Counted from the stretch's first letter, positions 1 to 6,816 are shown. The stretch: 8,059 bases of DNA from SVEL01 sp964573715 (GCA_964573715.1 CAZNKR010000065.1:1-8059), one strand, 5' to 3'. The notes: generated from the letters alone by a model not told the origin. Made by a program: numbers and translations.

Positions 1-154
1 CTCCGTATTGTGGTGGTTGTGGCACTACAGCCTGGGGTAAATCAATAGGATTTTGGGGTACATATCCTTCAGGCAAAACATAAGGATTCGCATATTTTCT
101 GCCACTTGGTGAAACAGTCGGAATACCTTGGTTGTCAAAATTGCTATTATCCAT
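1..154 (-). CDS. Partial protein with Pro/Gln/Tyr-rich N-terminus (cut by window edge)
   Basis: The frame opens with ATG at 154 and stays open for 51 codons to the window edge, so only the N-terminus is visible. The peptide begins MDNSNFDNQGIPTVSPSGRK and continues with a low-complexity stretch rich in Pro, Gln, Tyr and Val, ending near PQPPQYG. There is no signal peptide or membrane segment in the visible part. Soluble Pro/Gln/Tyr-rich heads like this often precede membrane domains in Gram-positive proteins, but nothing here proves that. A Shine-Dalgarno AGGAG (166-170) lies 11 nt upstream of the start, and a consensus promoter lies further upstream (231-259). The gene follows the atp terminator on the same strand, so it is probably a separate transcription unit. 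I do not recognise the family. Confidence 0.7.
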   Translation of the reverse strand, partial: MDNSNFDNQGIPTVSPSGRKYANPYVLPEGYVPQNPIDLPQAVVPQPPQYG

Positions 155-165
155 AAATGTAAATT

Positions 166-205
166 CTCCTAATACCTATATGGCTATTTCTCCTATAACC
201 ATACA
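166..205 (-). promoter_or_regulatory. Leader with two AGGAGAA motifs, one in a small hairpin loop
   Basis: The leader of the downstream gene contains AGGAG twice. The copy at 166-170 is the likely ribosome binding site. The copy at 190-194 sits in the 7-nt loop AGGAGAA of a small hairpin, GGTTAT/ATAGCC (6 pairs including one G-U), spanning 182-200. The loop copy has no correctly spaced start codon after it. GGA in a hairpin loop plus a second GGA over the ribosome binding site resembles CsrA-type regulation, but the hairpin is short and could be chance. Confidence 0.3.
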
Positions 206-230
206 ATTAATGCTACACATATTCGGTTTC

Positions 231-259
231 ATTATATCATAAGGACTTATATAAATCAA
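231..259 (-). promoter_or_regulatory. Sigma-A promoter of the partial downstream gene
   Basis: On the minus strand, -35 TTGATT (254-259) and -10 TATAAT (231-236) are separated by exactly 17 bp. The bases TGA directly before the -10 form an extended -10 (TGATATAAT). The expected transcription start is near 224, giving a leader of about 70 nt before the ATG at 154. The -35 begins inside the T-tract of the preceding atp terminator. This is inferred from consensus only. Confidence 0.75.
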
Positions 260-290
260 AAAGACCCATCTAATCGTTAGATGAGTCTTT
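260..290 (-). terminator. Rho-independent terminator of the atp operon
   Basis: A 14-bp stem (260-273 with 277-290) closes a 3-nt loop. In the minus-strand RNA every position pairs, counting one G-U (positions 266/284), and the 3' arm runs into five consecutive Ts (262-258). In the plus-strand RNA the same position is a C-A mismatch, so the element is better suited to terminating leftward transcription. It lies 50 bp after the atpC stop codon, as expected for the end of the operon. Confidence 0.9.
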
Positions 291-340
291 ATTTATTATG
301 CTAAGCAAAATTATACAGTATATTTTTAACAAAAATTGTA

Positions 341-748
341 CTATTCATCTAGCAAACTTAATCTTGTAATAGATCTCTTTAAAGCTGCTTCTGCACGGAT
401 TAAATTCACTCCATCGCCGCCTTGTTTAAGTCGCCTTTCGGCACGGATCATTGCTTCTTTTGCTCTGTTTTCATCGATTTCATCTGGCCATTCTGCTACT
501 TCTGCCATAATCTTAATTTTATCCTTTAGGATAACAACGAAACCTGAATGAACTGCACATTTTTTTACTTCATTTTCTTCGTGTATAATCACCACTCCAG
601 GCACCAAAACGTTTGTCATAGGAATGTGGTTTTTATAAACTCCGATCTCGCCCTCGCTTGTAGTGAGTTCTACAAAGTTGACACTACCTGTATAGAAAAC
701 TCTTTCAGGCGAGATTATTTCTAATTCAAATAACCTTTCGTCTGCCAT
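341..748 (-). CDS. atpC: F-type ATP synthase epsilon subunit
   Basis: Epsilon subunit of the F1 central stalk, 135 aa, the usual length for Gram-positive bacteria. It binds gamma and the c-ring, and it can brake ATP hydrolysis. The N-terminal beta-sandwich (about residues 5-85) shows the family pattern EGEIGVYKNHIPM (32-44). The C-terminal two-helix domain follows (about 90-135). It contains IDENRA (91-96), which fits the I/L-D-x-x-R-A motif of ATP-binding epsilon subunits, plus R102, R125 and R129. These line up with the nucleotide-contact residues known from the thermophilic Bacillus PS3 protein, suggesting an ATP-sensing epsilon. A Shine-Dalgarno GGAG (754-757) lies 5 nt before the ATG. 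It is the last gene of the operon, 34 bp after atpD and upstream of the terminator. Confidence 0.97.
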   Translation of the reverse strand: MADERLFELEIISPERVFYTGSVNFVELTTSEGEIGVYKNHIPMTNVLVPGVVIIHEENEVKKCAVHSGFVVILKDKIKIMAEVAEWPDEIDENRAKEAMIRAERRLKQGGDGVNLIRAEAALKRSITRLSLLDE

Positions 749-782
749 AATATCTCCATTTCCGCTAAATAGCTACAGGTAA

Positions 783-2171
783 TTATTTAACCTTTGCAAG
801 AACGTCTTCGATACCACCGCAGTTAAGGAAATGACCTTCTGGAATGTCATCATATTTTCCTTCAAGAATTTCCTTGAATCCCTGTACTGTTTCACTTACA
901 GGAACATATCTTCCTTCAAGTCCTGTAAACTGACCTGCAACGAAGAATGGCTGAGATAGGAATCTTTGAACTTTTCTAGCTCTTGCAACTACCAGCTTAT
1001 CATCCTCTGAAAGTTCATCCATACCAAGAATAGCAATAATATCCTGTAATTCCTTGTATTTTTGAAGAATCTCCTGAACTCCACGGGCTACCTTATAATG
1101 CTCTTCGCCTACAATCTTAGGATCAAGAATTCTTGATGTAGATTCAAGTGGATCTACTGCAGGATAAATACCAAGCTCTACTATAGATCTTGATAATACA
1201 GTTGTAGCATCCAAGTGAGCAAATGTTGTAGCTGGAGCAGGGTCCGTTAAATCATCTGCAGGAACATATACAGCCTGAACAGAAGTAATAGAGCCATCTT
1301 TTGTAGATGTAATTCTTTCCTGTAATGCACCCATTTCAGTCTGTAAGGTTGGCTGATAACCAACTGCTGATGGCATACGTCCTAATAACGCAGAAACCTC
1401 TGAACCTGCCTGAGTAAATCTAAAAATATTATCGATGAAAAGAAGTACATCCTTTCCACCTTTATCTCTGAAATATTCAGCCATAGTAAGGCCTGTAAGA
1501 CCAACTCTCATTCTAGCTCCAGGTGGCTCATTCATCTGACCAAATACCATTGTTGTTTTATTAATAACGCCTGAATCCATCATTTCATGATACAAGTCGT
1601 TACCTTCTCTTGTTCTTTCTCCAACGCCTGTGAATACTGAATATCCACCATGCTCTGTAGCAATATTTCTAATTAACTCCTGGATAAGAACTGTTTTACC
1701 TACACCTGCACCACCAAAAAGTCCGATTTTACCACCTTTTTGATAAGGACAAAGCAAATCAACAACCTTGATACCTGTTTCAAGTATTTCTGATTTATTT
1801 GATTGTTCTTCAAATGCAGGAGCTTTTCTATGAATTGGGTAATAATCTACTCCATCTGGAGATGGTTTATCATCAATAGGATCACCTAATACATTAAACA
1901 TACGACCAAGAGTATTTTCACCAACTGGTACCATAATAGGGGCACCTGTAGACTCTGCGTCCATTCCTCTTCTTAGACCATCTGTAGGTCCCATGGCTAT
2001 ACATCTAACAGTATCATCACCTAAATGCTGAGATACTTCCACAACCAGCTTGTTATCACCATTATTAATGTTGATAGCTTCGCAAATTTCTGGAAGTTTT
2101 CCTTCACTGAACTTTATATCCAATACAGCACCGACAATCTGAGTGATTTTACCAATATTTTTTTCTGCCAT
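783..2171 (-). CDS. atpD: F-type ATP synthase beta subunit (catalytic)
   Basis: Catalytic beta subunit of F1; three copies alternate with alpha and make or hydrolyse ATP. With the start chosen here it is 462 aa, normal for the family. Visible features are the P-loop GGAGVGKT (153-160), the catalytic glutamate in GERTREGND (E185, with R186), the Walker B aspartate in LLFIDNIF (D247), the adenine-stacking tyrosine (Y336), and the alpha/beta signature PAVDPLESTSR (338-348). The lever motif reads DELSEDD (385-391) instead of the usual DELSEED, a conservative change. The frame is open 9 nt further, to a GTG at 2180, but that codon overlaps the Shine-Dalgarno AAGGAG (2180-2185). The ATG at 2171 sits 8 nt after it and gives the normal N-terminus MAEKNIGKI. 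It lies 50 bp after atpG. Confidence 0.98.
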   Translation of the reverse strand: MAEKNIGKITQIVGAVLDIKFSEGKLPEICEAININNGDNKLVVEVSQHLGDDTVRCIAMGPTDGLRRGMDAESTGAPIMVPVGENTLGRMFNVLGDPIDDKPSPDGVDYYPIHRKAPAFEEQSNKSEILETGIKVVDLLCPYQKGGKIGLFGGAGVGKTVLIQELIRNIATEHGGYSVFTGVGERTREGNDLYHEMMDSGVINKTTMVFGQMNEPPGARMRVGLTGLTMAEYFRDKGGKDVLLFIDNIFRFTQAGSEVSALLGRMPSAVGYQPTLQTEMGALQERITSTKDGSITSVQAVYVPADDLTDPAPATTFAHLDATTVLSRSIVELGIYPAVDPLESTSRILDPKIVGEEHYKVARGVQEILQKYKELQDIIAILGMDELSEDDKLVVARARKVQRFLSQPFFVAGQFTGLEGRYVPVSETVQGFKEILEGKYDDIPEGHFLNCGGIEDVLAKVK

Positions 2172-2179
2172 CTTTTTCA

Positions 2180-2185
2180 CTCCTT
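2180..2185 (-). promoter_or_regulatory. Ribosome binding site deciding the atpD start
   Basis: AAGGAG on the minus strand is followed after 8 nt by ATG at 2171. The upstream in-frame GTG (2178-2180) overlaps the last base of this motif, so it cannot be the codon served by it. This fixes the atpD start at 2171. Confidence 0.85.
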
Positions 2186-2200
2186 ATGCTAGTTTTACGG

Positions 2201-2219
2201 GCACATGTACTTCATATGC
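2201..2219 (-). other. Intercistronic stem-loop between atpG and atpD
   Basis: In the minus-strand RNA, GCAUAUG (2219-2213) pairs with CAUGUGC (2207-2201) to make a 7-bp stem with one G-U and the 5-nt loop AAGUA. No U-tract follows, so it is not a terminator. It lies just upstream of the atpD ribosome binding site in the longest gap inside the operon (50 bp). It could shape mRNA processing or the relative yield of beta, which is inference only. Confidence 0.5.
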
Positions 2220-2221
2220 TT

Positions 2222-3082
2222 TTAGCCTATAGCCTCTGCACCTGCAATGATTTCAGTAAGCTCCTGAGTAATAGAACTCTGACGGGCTCTATTATATAGA
2301 AGTGATAAATTAGAAATCATATCTTCTGCGTTGCTGGTTGCAGAATCCATAGCGGCCATTCTTGCACCATTTTCACTGGCTACAGCTTCTACCAAAGCTC
2401 CGAAAATGAGACTGCTGATATATTTAGGAATAATCATATCTAAAACGTCTTCCTCATTTGGCTCATAATTCATAGGAACCAACTTATCTTCATCACTCAG
2501 CTCGTACTCATCAACTGATACTGGAAGTAGCTTTTTCATTGTAGGAATATGGCTAACTGTATTTTTAAATACTGTATATGCCAAATATATCTCTCCGATT
2601 TCTCCATCCTCAAAGGCATCAAGTATATCCTTAGATATTTGCATAGCATCTGAAAACAAAGGATTTTCAATAGCATCTGAATAATCCTTAGCTACTGTAT
2701 ATCCCTTAGATACAAGTGCATCTTTACCCTTTCTACCTATTGTATATAGCACTACATCCTCACTTTTAAACTCATCGTTTTTAGTAAGTAGCTTAACTAT
2801 ATTGGAATTGTAACCACCAGCAAGACCTCTATTTGAAGAAATGACAATAACTGCCTTTTTCTTATCTGGATGATTTTGTAAAAATCTATGAGTAATATTT
2901 CCTGAACGAGCAAGTACAGAAGCAACTGTATCATACATGCCATCAAAATATGGCTTTGATGACTCAGCTCTTCCTCTTGCCTTTTGCAGCTTAACAGTGG
3001 ATACTAACTTCATGGCTTTTGTAATCTGACCGGTACTTTCAACACTTACTTTTCGTCTCTGAATATCTCTCATTGACGCCAT
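2222..3082 (-). CDS. atpG: F-type ATP synthase gamma subunit
   Basis: Gamma is the rotating central shaft of F1, linking the c-ring to the alpha3beta3 head. The protein is 286 aa, the family norm. The two ends that form the coiled-coil shaft are well conserved: the N-terminal stretch with MASMRDIQRR and TGQITKAMKLVSTVKLQKA (residues 1-35), and the C-terminal stretch with ASENGARMAAMDSATSNAED followed by LLYNRARQSSITQELTEI. The start at 3082 gives the family-typical MAS beginning; the inner ATG at 3073 would remove it. The ribosome binding region is AAAGGACGGTGA (3089-3100), which overlaps the atpA stop codon, so translation is probably coupled to atpA. The gap to atpA is 16 bp. Confidence 0.97.
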   Translation of the reverse strand: MASMRDIQRRKVSVESTGQITKAMKLVSTVKLQKARGRAESSKPYFDGMYDTVASVLARSGNITHRFLQNHPDKKKAVIVISSNRGLAGGYNSNIVKLLTKNDEFKSEDVVLYTIGRKGKDALVSKGYTVAKDYSDAIENPLFSDAMQISKDILDAFEDGEIGEIYLAYTVFKNTVSHIPTMKKLLPVSVDEYELSDEDKLVPMNYEPNEEDVLDMIIPKYISSLIFGALVEAVASENGARMAAMDSATSNAEDMISNLSLLYNRARQSSITQELTEIIAGAEAIG

Positions 3083-3088
3083 GACTAT

Positions 3089-3100
3089 TCACCGTCCTTT
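3089..3100 (-). promoter_or_regulatory. Split extended ribosome binding site of atpG
   Basis: The 12-mer AAAGGACGGTGA is the long Shine-Dalgarno AAAGGAGGTGA with one extra C in the middle. It lies 6 nt upstream of the atpG ATG and overlaps the atpA stop. Exactly the same 12-mer precedes atpB (6817-6828). Confidence 0.6.
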
Positions 3101-4598
3101 ATTTTGCTTTAACTTCCTTGATTGCTTCTATGAGTTTTTCTTCTATCTCTGGTAAAAGTTCCTTTGTTGTTCTGATGCTTTCCGGTATTTCAGGATATTT
3201 TGTCTTAATATGCTCAAACAAATCATCCTGGAATGTAAGAATATCCTCTACAGCAATATCTAATAAATATTTTCTTGTAGCTGCGTAGATGATAATAACC
3301 TGATATTCAACAGGCATTGGCTTATACTGAGGCTGCTTAAGAATTTCTTTAATTCTTACACCTTGGTCAAGCTTTTCTTTTGTATCTGCATCAAGTTCAG
3401 AACCAAACTGTGCGAATGCTGCTAACTCTCTGTACTGTGCAAGTTCCACACGAATAGGAGCTGCCAATTTTTTAATTGCCTTAATCTGGGCTGCACCACC
3501 AACTCTTGATACGGAAAGACCTGCATTTACAGCTGGTCTAAATCCTGCATTAAACATTTCTGTTTCAAGATATATCTGACCATCTGTAATAGAAATTACA
3601 TTGGTTGGAATATATGCAGAAACATCTCCTGCCTGAGTTTCAATAATAGGAAGTGCTGTAAGTGATCCTCCACCTAACTCATCTGAAAGCTTAGCTGCTC
3701 TTTCAAGTAATCTTGAATGTAAGTAGAAAACATCACCTGGATATGCTTCTCTGCCTGGTGGACGACGAAGGAGTAATGAAAGTGTACGGTATGCAGTTGC
3801 ATGCTTGCTTAAGTCATCATAAACAACTAAGACGTCTTTTCCCTGCTCCATCCATTCCTCACCGATTGCACATCCTGAGTAAGGAGAAATATATTGAAGT
3901 GGTGCTAATTCACTGGCAGTTGATGCAACAACTGTTGTGTAACTCATAGCTCCAAATTCTTCTAATGTATTAACTATTGAAGCGATAGTTGATGCCTTCT
4001 GTCCTATAGCAACATAAATACAGTTAACACCCTGTCCCTTCTGGTTAATAATTGTATCGATAGCAATAGCAGTTTTACCTGTCTGTCTGTCACCGATAAT
4101 TAACTCTCTTTGTCCACGTCCAATTGGAACCATGGCATCGATAGCCTTAATACCTGTCTGCAATGGTGTATCTACTGATTTTCTAGCAATAACACCTGAT
4201 GCAACTCTTTCAATCTGACGATACTTCTTAGCGTTGATTGGTCCTTTGCCATCTATTGGCTGGCCTAGAGCATTTACTACTCTACCAATCATCTCGTCAC
4301 CCACTGGCACCTCAACAACTCTACCGGTTGTTTTTACGGTATCACCTTCGTTAATATTCTTGTGATCACCAAGTAAAACGGCGCCAACGTTATCTTCCTC
4401 TAAGTTAAGTACCATACCGAATACCTCACCTGGAAATTCAAGCAGCTCACCCTGCATTGCATTTTCTAGTCCGTGGACTCTTGCAATACCATCAGCAACC
4501 TGAATTACAGTACCAACATCTGATACTTCAAGCTTGGTAGAATAATTCTTTATTTGTTCTTTAATAACTGAACTAATCTCTTCAGGTCTTAAATTCAT
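3099..4598 (-). CDS. atpA: F-type ATP synthase alpha subunit
   Basis: Non-catalytic nucleotide-binding alpha subunit of F1, 499 aa, slightly shorter than the usual 500-515. Visible features are the beta-barrel N-terminal domain (about 25-95, with VADGIARVHGL), the P-loop GDRQTGKT (169-176), the DELSEED-region counterpart and helical C-terminal domain (about 380-499), the Walker B-like VLVVYDDLSKHA (D261), and the arginine finger in SVSRVGGAAQ (R365), which completes the catalytic site on beta. The N-terminal helix (MNLRPEEISSVIKEQI) is the segment known to bind delta. A Shine-Dalgarno AAGGTGG (4608-4614) lies 9 nt before the ATG. It is separated by 30 bp from atpH and 16 bp from atpG. Confidence 0.98.
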   Translation of the reverse strand: MNLRPEEISSVIKEQIKNYSTKLEVSDVGTVIQVADGIARVHGLENAMQGELLEFPGEVFGMVLNLEEDNVGAVLLGDHKNINEGDTVKTTGRVVEVPVGDEMIGRVVNALGQPIDGKGPINAKKYRQIERVASGVIARKSVDTPLQTGIKAIDAMVPIGRGQRELIIGDRQTGKTAIAIDTIINQKGQGVNCIYVAIGQKASTIASIVNTLEEFGAMSYTTVVASTASELAPLQYISPYSGCAIGEEWMEQGKDVLVVYDDLSKHATAYRTLSLLLRRPPGREAYPGDVFYLHSRLLERAAKLSDELGGGSLTALPIIETQAGDVSAYIPTNVISITDGQIYLETEMFNAGFRPAVNAGLSVSRVGGAAQIKAIKKLAAPIRVELAQYRELAAFAQFGSELDADTKEKLDQGVRIKEILKQPQYKPMPVEYQVIIIYAATRKYLLDIAVEDILTFQDDLFEHIKTKYPEIPESIRTTKELLPEIEEKLIEAIKEVKAK

Positions 4599-4628
4599 GG
4601 AGTTAACCCACCTTCTTTACGTTGATTT

Positions 4629-5177
4629 TTATGCGAGCTGAATGTTGTATAATTCTTTAGAAATATTATATATCTTTGTTCTAATACTACTATCTACAAC
4701 TCTGTCGCCAATACGGATAATCATACCACCAACGATACTTGAATCCACATTGTAATTCATTTCAAATTCTACATACTCTGTAGTAGCTATAAGTTTTGAT
4801 TCTACTTGCTTTTTATATGCGTCGCTAAGTTCAATAGCTGTCGTAACATAAGCAATACCAATCTTTTTATACTCTTTAATCTTTGAAATAAAATATGATA
4901 GAATTTCTTTTATCATACCTTGTCTATCCTTTTTAATGATAAGTACAAAGAAACCTGTAAGATCATCACTTATACGTCCTTTAAAGACATTTTCAATAAC
5001 CTTTTCTTTTTCTTCTTTACTAATCTTTGGATGATTCAGAAGCTTAAGTAGTTCTTCATTGGAATTTAGAACCTCTAAAACCTCTTTAGACTCTTCAAAG
5101 TAAAGATCAATCTTATGATTCTCCAGAGCTAGTTCAAACAATGCGTCGCCATATGTTTTGTCTATTAGCTTAGCCAT
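4629..5177 (-). CDS. atpH: F-type ATP synthase delta subunit (OSCP)
   Basis: Delta subunit of the peripheral stalk, joining the top of the alpha3beta3 head to the b subunits. The protein is 182 aa, typical for the family. The N-terminal six-helix domain (about 1-105) starts with AKLIDKTYGDALFELA. The C-terminal domain carries the family signature, here SIVGGMIIRIGDRVVDSSI (about 147-165), in which IGDRVVDSS is diagnostic. The ATG lies inside the end of atpF, so the two genes overlap by 13 bp. AGGTGA lies 6 nt before the start and a second AGGAG a little further upstream, both within atpF coding sequence, which suggests translational coupling of the two stator proteins. The gap to atpA is 30 bp. 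Confidence 0.97.
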   Translation of the reverse strand: MAKLIDKTYGDALFELALENHKIDLYFEESKEVLEVLNSNEELLKLLNHPKISKEEKEKVIENVFKGRISDDLTGFFVLIIKKDRQGMIKEILSYFISKIKEYKKIGIAYVTTAIELSDAYKKQVESKLIATTEYVEFEMNYNVDSSIVGGMIIRIGDRVVDSSIRTKIYNISKELYNIQLA

Positions 5178-5746
5178 GTGCTATCACCTATCTCTCCTAA
5201 AGTATCATTAATAAGCTTTTCTTGTGTCTGTGCATCAATAGATGCAGCTACTACCTTGTTAGCCATAAGTGTGGATACCATAATGATTTCTTTTTTAACA
5301 TCATCGGCAGCCTTCTGTTTTTCAAGTTCGGCTTCTGCCTTTGCGTGTTCAATAATTCTGGCAGCCTCTTCCTTAGCTTCACTAATAATCTTTTCTTCAT
5401 TTGACATAGCTTTTTTACGAGCAGATGCAAGAATTGCTTCTACCTCTTTGTCTACGCCTTTAAGCTTTTCTTCATATTCTTCCTTTAAAGCCTTTGCGCC
5501 TTCCTTATCCTGGATAGCTGTTTCTCTATCTTCGGTAATCTTTTCTTGACGCTTTGTTAGCATATTTCTTACAGGATTAAACAAAATGTATGAAATCAAT
5601 ATGAAAAGAAGGAAAATATTAATGGCCAGCACGCATGCATCGAAAATCAACTGACTATCTAATCCGAAGATTCTTGTTCCATAGTCGGCAGCCTCAGTAG
5701 TTGCCTCCGCTAGTACCGGTCCTAATAAATTACTAATTGTTCCCAA
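5165..5746 (-). CDS. atpF: F-type ATP synthase b subunit (TTG start)
   Basis: Subunit b of the peripheral stalk, a membrane-anchored coiled coil that holds delta and the alpha3beta3 head still during rotation. With the start chosen here it is 193 aa, somewhat longer than the usual 155-170 because about 30 residues precede the membrane helix. The single transmembrane segment is about residues 34-56 (ACVLAINIFLLFILISYILF), followed by NPVR and then a long charged Ala/Glu/Lys-rich helix (about 60-165). The frame extends upstream to a TTG at 5764, but the Shine-Dalgarno AAAGGAGG (5754-5761) lies inside that extension. TTG at 5746 is 7 nt after it and is the likely start; there is no suitable ATG. 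It overlaps atpH by 13 bp and lies 41 bp after atpE. Confidence 0.95.
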   Translation of the reverse strand: MGTISNLLGPVLAEATTEAADYGTRIFGLDSQLIFDACVLAINIFLLFILISYILFNPVRNMLTKRQEKITEDRETAIQDKEGAKALKEEYEEKLKGVDKEVEAILASARKKAMSNEEKIISEAKEEAARIIEHAKAEAELEKQKAADDVKKEIIMVSTLMANKVVAASIDAQTQEKLINDTLGEIGDSTWLS

Positions 5747-5753
5747 GGTTTCG

Positions 5754-5761
5754 CCTCCTTT
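5754..5761 (-). promoter_or_regulatory. Ribosome binding site deciding the atpF start
   Basis: AAAGGAGG on the minus strand, near perfect, is followed after 7 nt by TTG (5744-5746). The competing in-frame TTG at 5764 overlaps the upstream side of this site and has no ribosome binding site of its own. A strong site paired with a weak TTG start may tune the b:c ratio, which is inference. Confidence 0.85.
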
Positions 5762-5787
5762 CAAAATATTTGTAAATCTGATTCACC

Positions 5788-6036
5788 TTATTTGAAAGGC
5801 TTAACGAACATTAAAATAATGGCAACAGCAAAGCCATAAAGACCTGTTGTTTCTGCAACAGCCTGACCTAAAAGCATAGTAGATGTAATATCTGACTTTG
5901 CTCCTGGATTACGTCCAACAGCTGATGCTGCCTGACCTGCTGCATATCCCTGTCCAATACCAGGTCCAATACCTGCTATCATTGCTAAACCTGCACCAAC
6001 TGCAGACATTGCATTAATAAAATCTGATCCATTCAT
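5788..6036 (-). CDS. atpE: F-type ATP synthase c subunit, Na+-type ligand set
   Basis: Subunit c forms the ion-carrying rotor ring of Fo. The protein is 82 aa with two transmembrane helices (about 8-38 and 53-78) joined by a polar loop with the conserved RNP (R42-P44). The first helix has the glycine repeat GIGPGIGQG (22-30). The ion site shows Q29 in helix 1 and VAETTGLY (60-67) in helix 2, giving Q29, V60, E62, T63, T64 and Y67. These match, at a constant offset of three, the Na+ ligands described for Ilyobacter tartaricus (Q32, V63, E65, S66, T67, Y70), with Thr in place of Ser. H+-only c subunits normally lack this set. A perfect AGGAGG (6045-6050) lies 8 nt before the ATG, fitting the high copy number of c. 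Confidence 0.98.
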   Translation of the reverse strand: MNGSDFINAMSAVGAGLAMIAGIGPGIGQGYAAGQAASAVGRNPGAKSDITSTMLLGQAVAETTGLYGFAVAIILMFVKPFK

Positions 6037-6044
6037 GTCAAATT

Positions 6045-6050
6045 CCTCCT
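6045..6050 (-). promoter_or_regulatory. Consensus ribosome binding site of atpE
   Basis: AGGAGG with an 8-nt spacer to the ATG is, with the atpF site, one of the two strongest Shine-Dalgarno sequences in the operon. It fits the need for about ten or more c subunits per complex. Confidence 0.85.
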
Positions 6051-6068
6051 AAATCTTTTAATATGATC

Positions 6069-6812
6069 TTAATCTGCAATCTTGTCGTTAACATATACCA
6101 TAGTTAACATACAGAATACGTATGCTTGGATGCATCCTGAAAAAATATCAAAGTATACATGAAGCGCTGCTGGAATACCAGTCGTGATTGGCGGTGAAAG
6201 TAATCCATAAATAAGGCCCATCATAACTGTACCCGACAATACATTACCAAACAAACGTAACGAAAGAGATAATGGTACTGCTATTTCACCTATAAGGTTA
6301 ATAGGGAATAACAGTGGAATAGGCTTAAACAAATTAGTAAAATGTCTGTAGCCATTTTTCTTTACACCATTGTAATGAATGATGCAAAATGTGATGATAC
6401 CCATTGAAAATGTGACACCGTAATCTGCCGTTGGAGGTCTAAGTCCAAACAAGCCGGAAATATTACATATCAATGCGAATACGAATACGGTTGCTATCCA
6501 GTTGCGGAACTTTTTACCGTTTTCGCCCATAATGCCCTTTACCATATTATCAACTGTTGTAACTAACAACTCACATATATTCTGAAGCATACCAGGAGTA
6601 TCTTCAGCCTTGGCTTTACTTATTTTGTTTCTAGCTACAAGTGCAAAAATAATAAGCACTATAGAAACAATAATAAGACTAATATGTGTAGTAGTTAAAT
6701 ACAAGGTCTGACCAAAAAGCTTAAATTGAGCCCAATGATGAATTGAGAAATCAGCTTCTCTTTCGCCAGCCGCTAATAATACTGAAGATGCATTAGCTAA
6801 CTCATATCCCAC
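6069..6812 (-). CDS. atpB: F-type ATP synthase a subunit (GTG start)
   Basis: Subunit a provides the ion half-channels next to the c-ring in Fo. The protein is 247 aa with about five or six hydrophobic segments, a normal size. The essential arginine lies in LSLSLRLFGN (R186), equivalent to E. coli R210. Other family marks are PTADYGVTFSMGI (127-139), INLIGEIAVPLSLSLRLF (171-188) and the last helix with GCIQAYVFCMLTMVYV (226-241, Q229). The start is GTG at 6812; an ATG two bases upstream is out of frame and runs into a stop after five codons. The ribosome binding region AAAGGACGGTGA (6817-6828) overlaps the atpI stop codon, leaving only 4 bp between the genes, so translation is probably coupled. 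Confidence 0.97.
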   Translation of the reverse strand: MGYELANASSVLLAAGEREADFSIHHWAQFKLFGQTLYLTTTHISLIIVSIVLIIFALVARNKISKAKAEDTPGMLQNICELLVTTVDNMVKGIMGENGKKFRNWIATVFVFALICNISGLFGLRPPTADYGVTFSMGIITFCIIHYNGVKKNGYRHFTNLFKPIPLLFPINLIGEIAVPLSLSLRLFGNVLSGTVMMGLIYGLLSPPITTGIPAALHVYFDIFSGCIQAYVFCMLTMVYVNDKIAD

Positions 6813-6816
6813 ATTA

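Noticed and set aside
176..205. 8-codon ORF (MVIGEIAI) in the leader of the left-edge gene
   Set aside because: No ribosome binding site before its ATG; likely chance.
310..338. TATAAT-like sequence between atpC and its terminator
   Set aside because: No acceptable -35 at 16-18 bp, and it lies upstream of the operon terminator.
336..551. Plus-strand open frames within atp genes (for example 336-551, 3713-3949, 5178-5549, 7106-7339, 7691-7951)
   Set aside because: They lie opposite well-conserved atp genes or small membrane ORFs, lack ribosome binding sites and show no recognisable domains.
385..748. Unusual DELSEDD and PAVDPLESTSR in beta as functional novelties
   Set aside because: Both are conservative acid swaps (E to D, D to E) in an otherwise normal catalytic subunit; no functional change is expected. 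The residues are encoded within atpD (783-2171).
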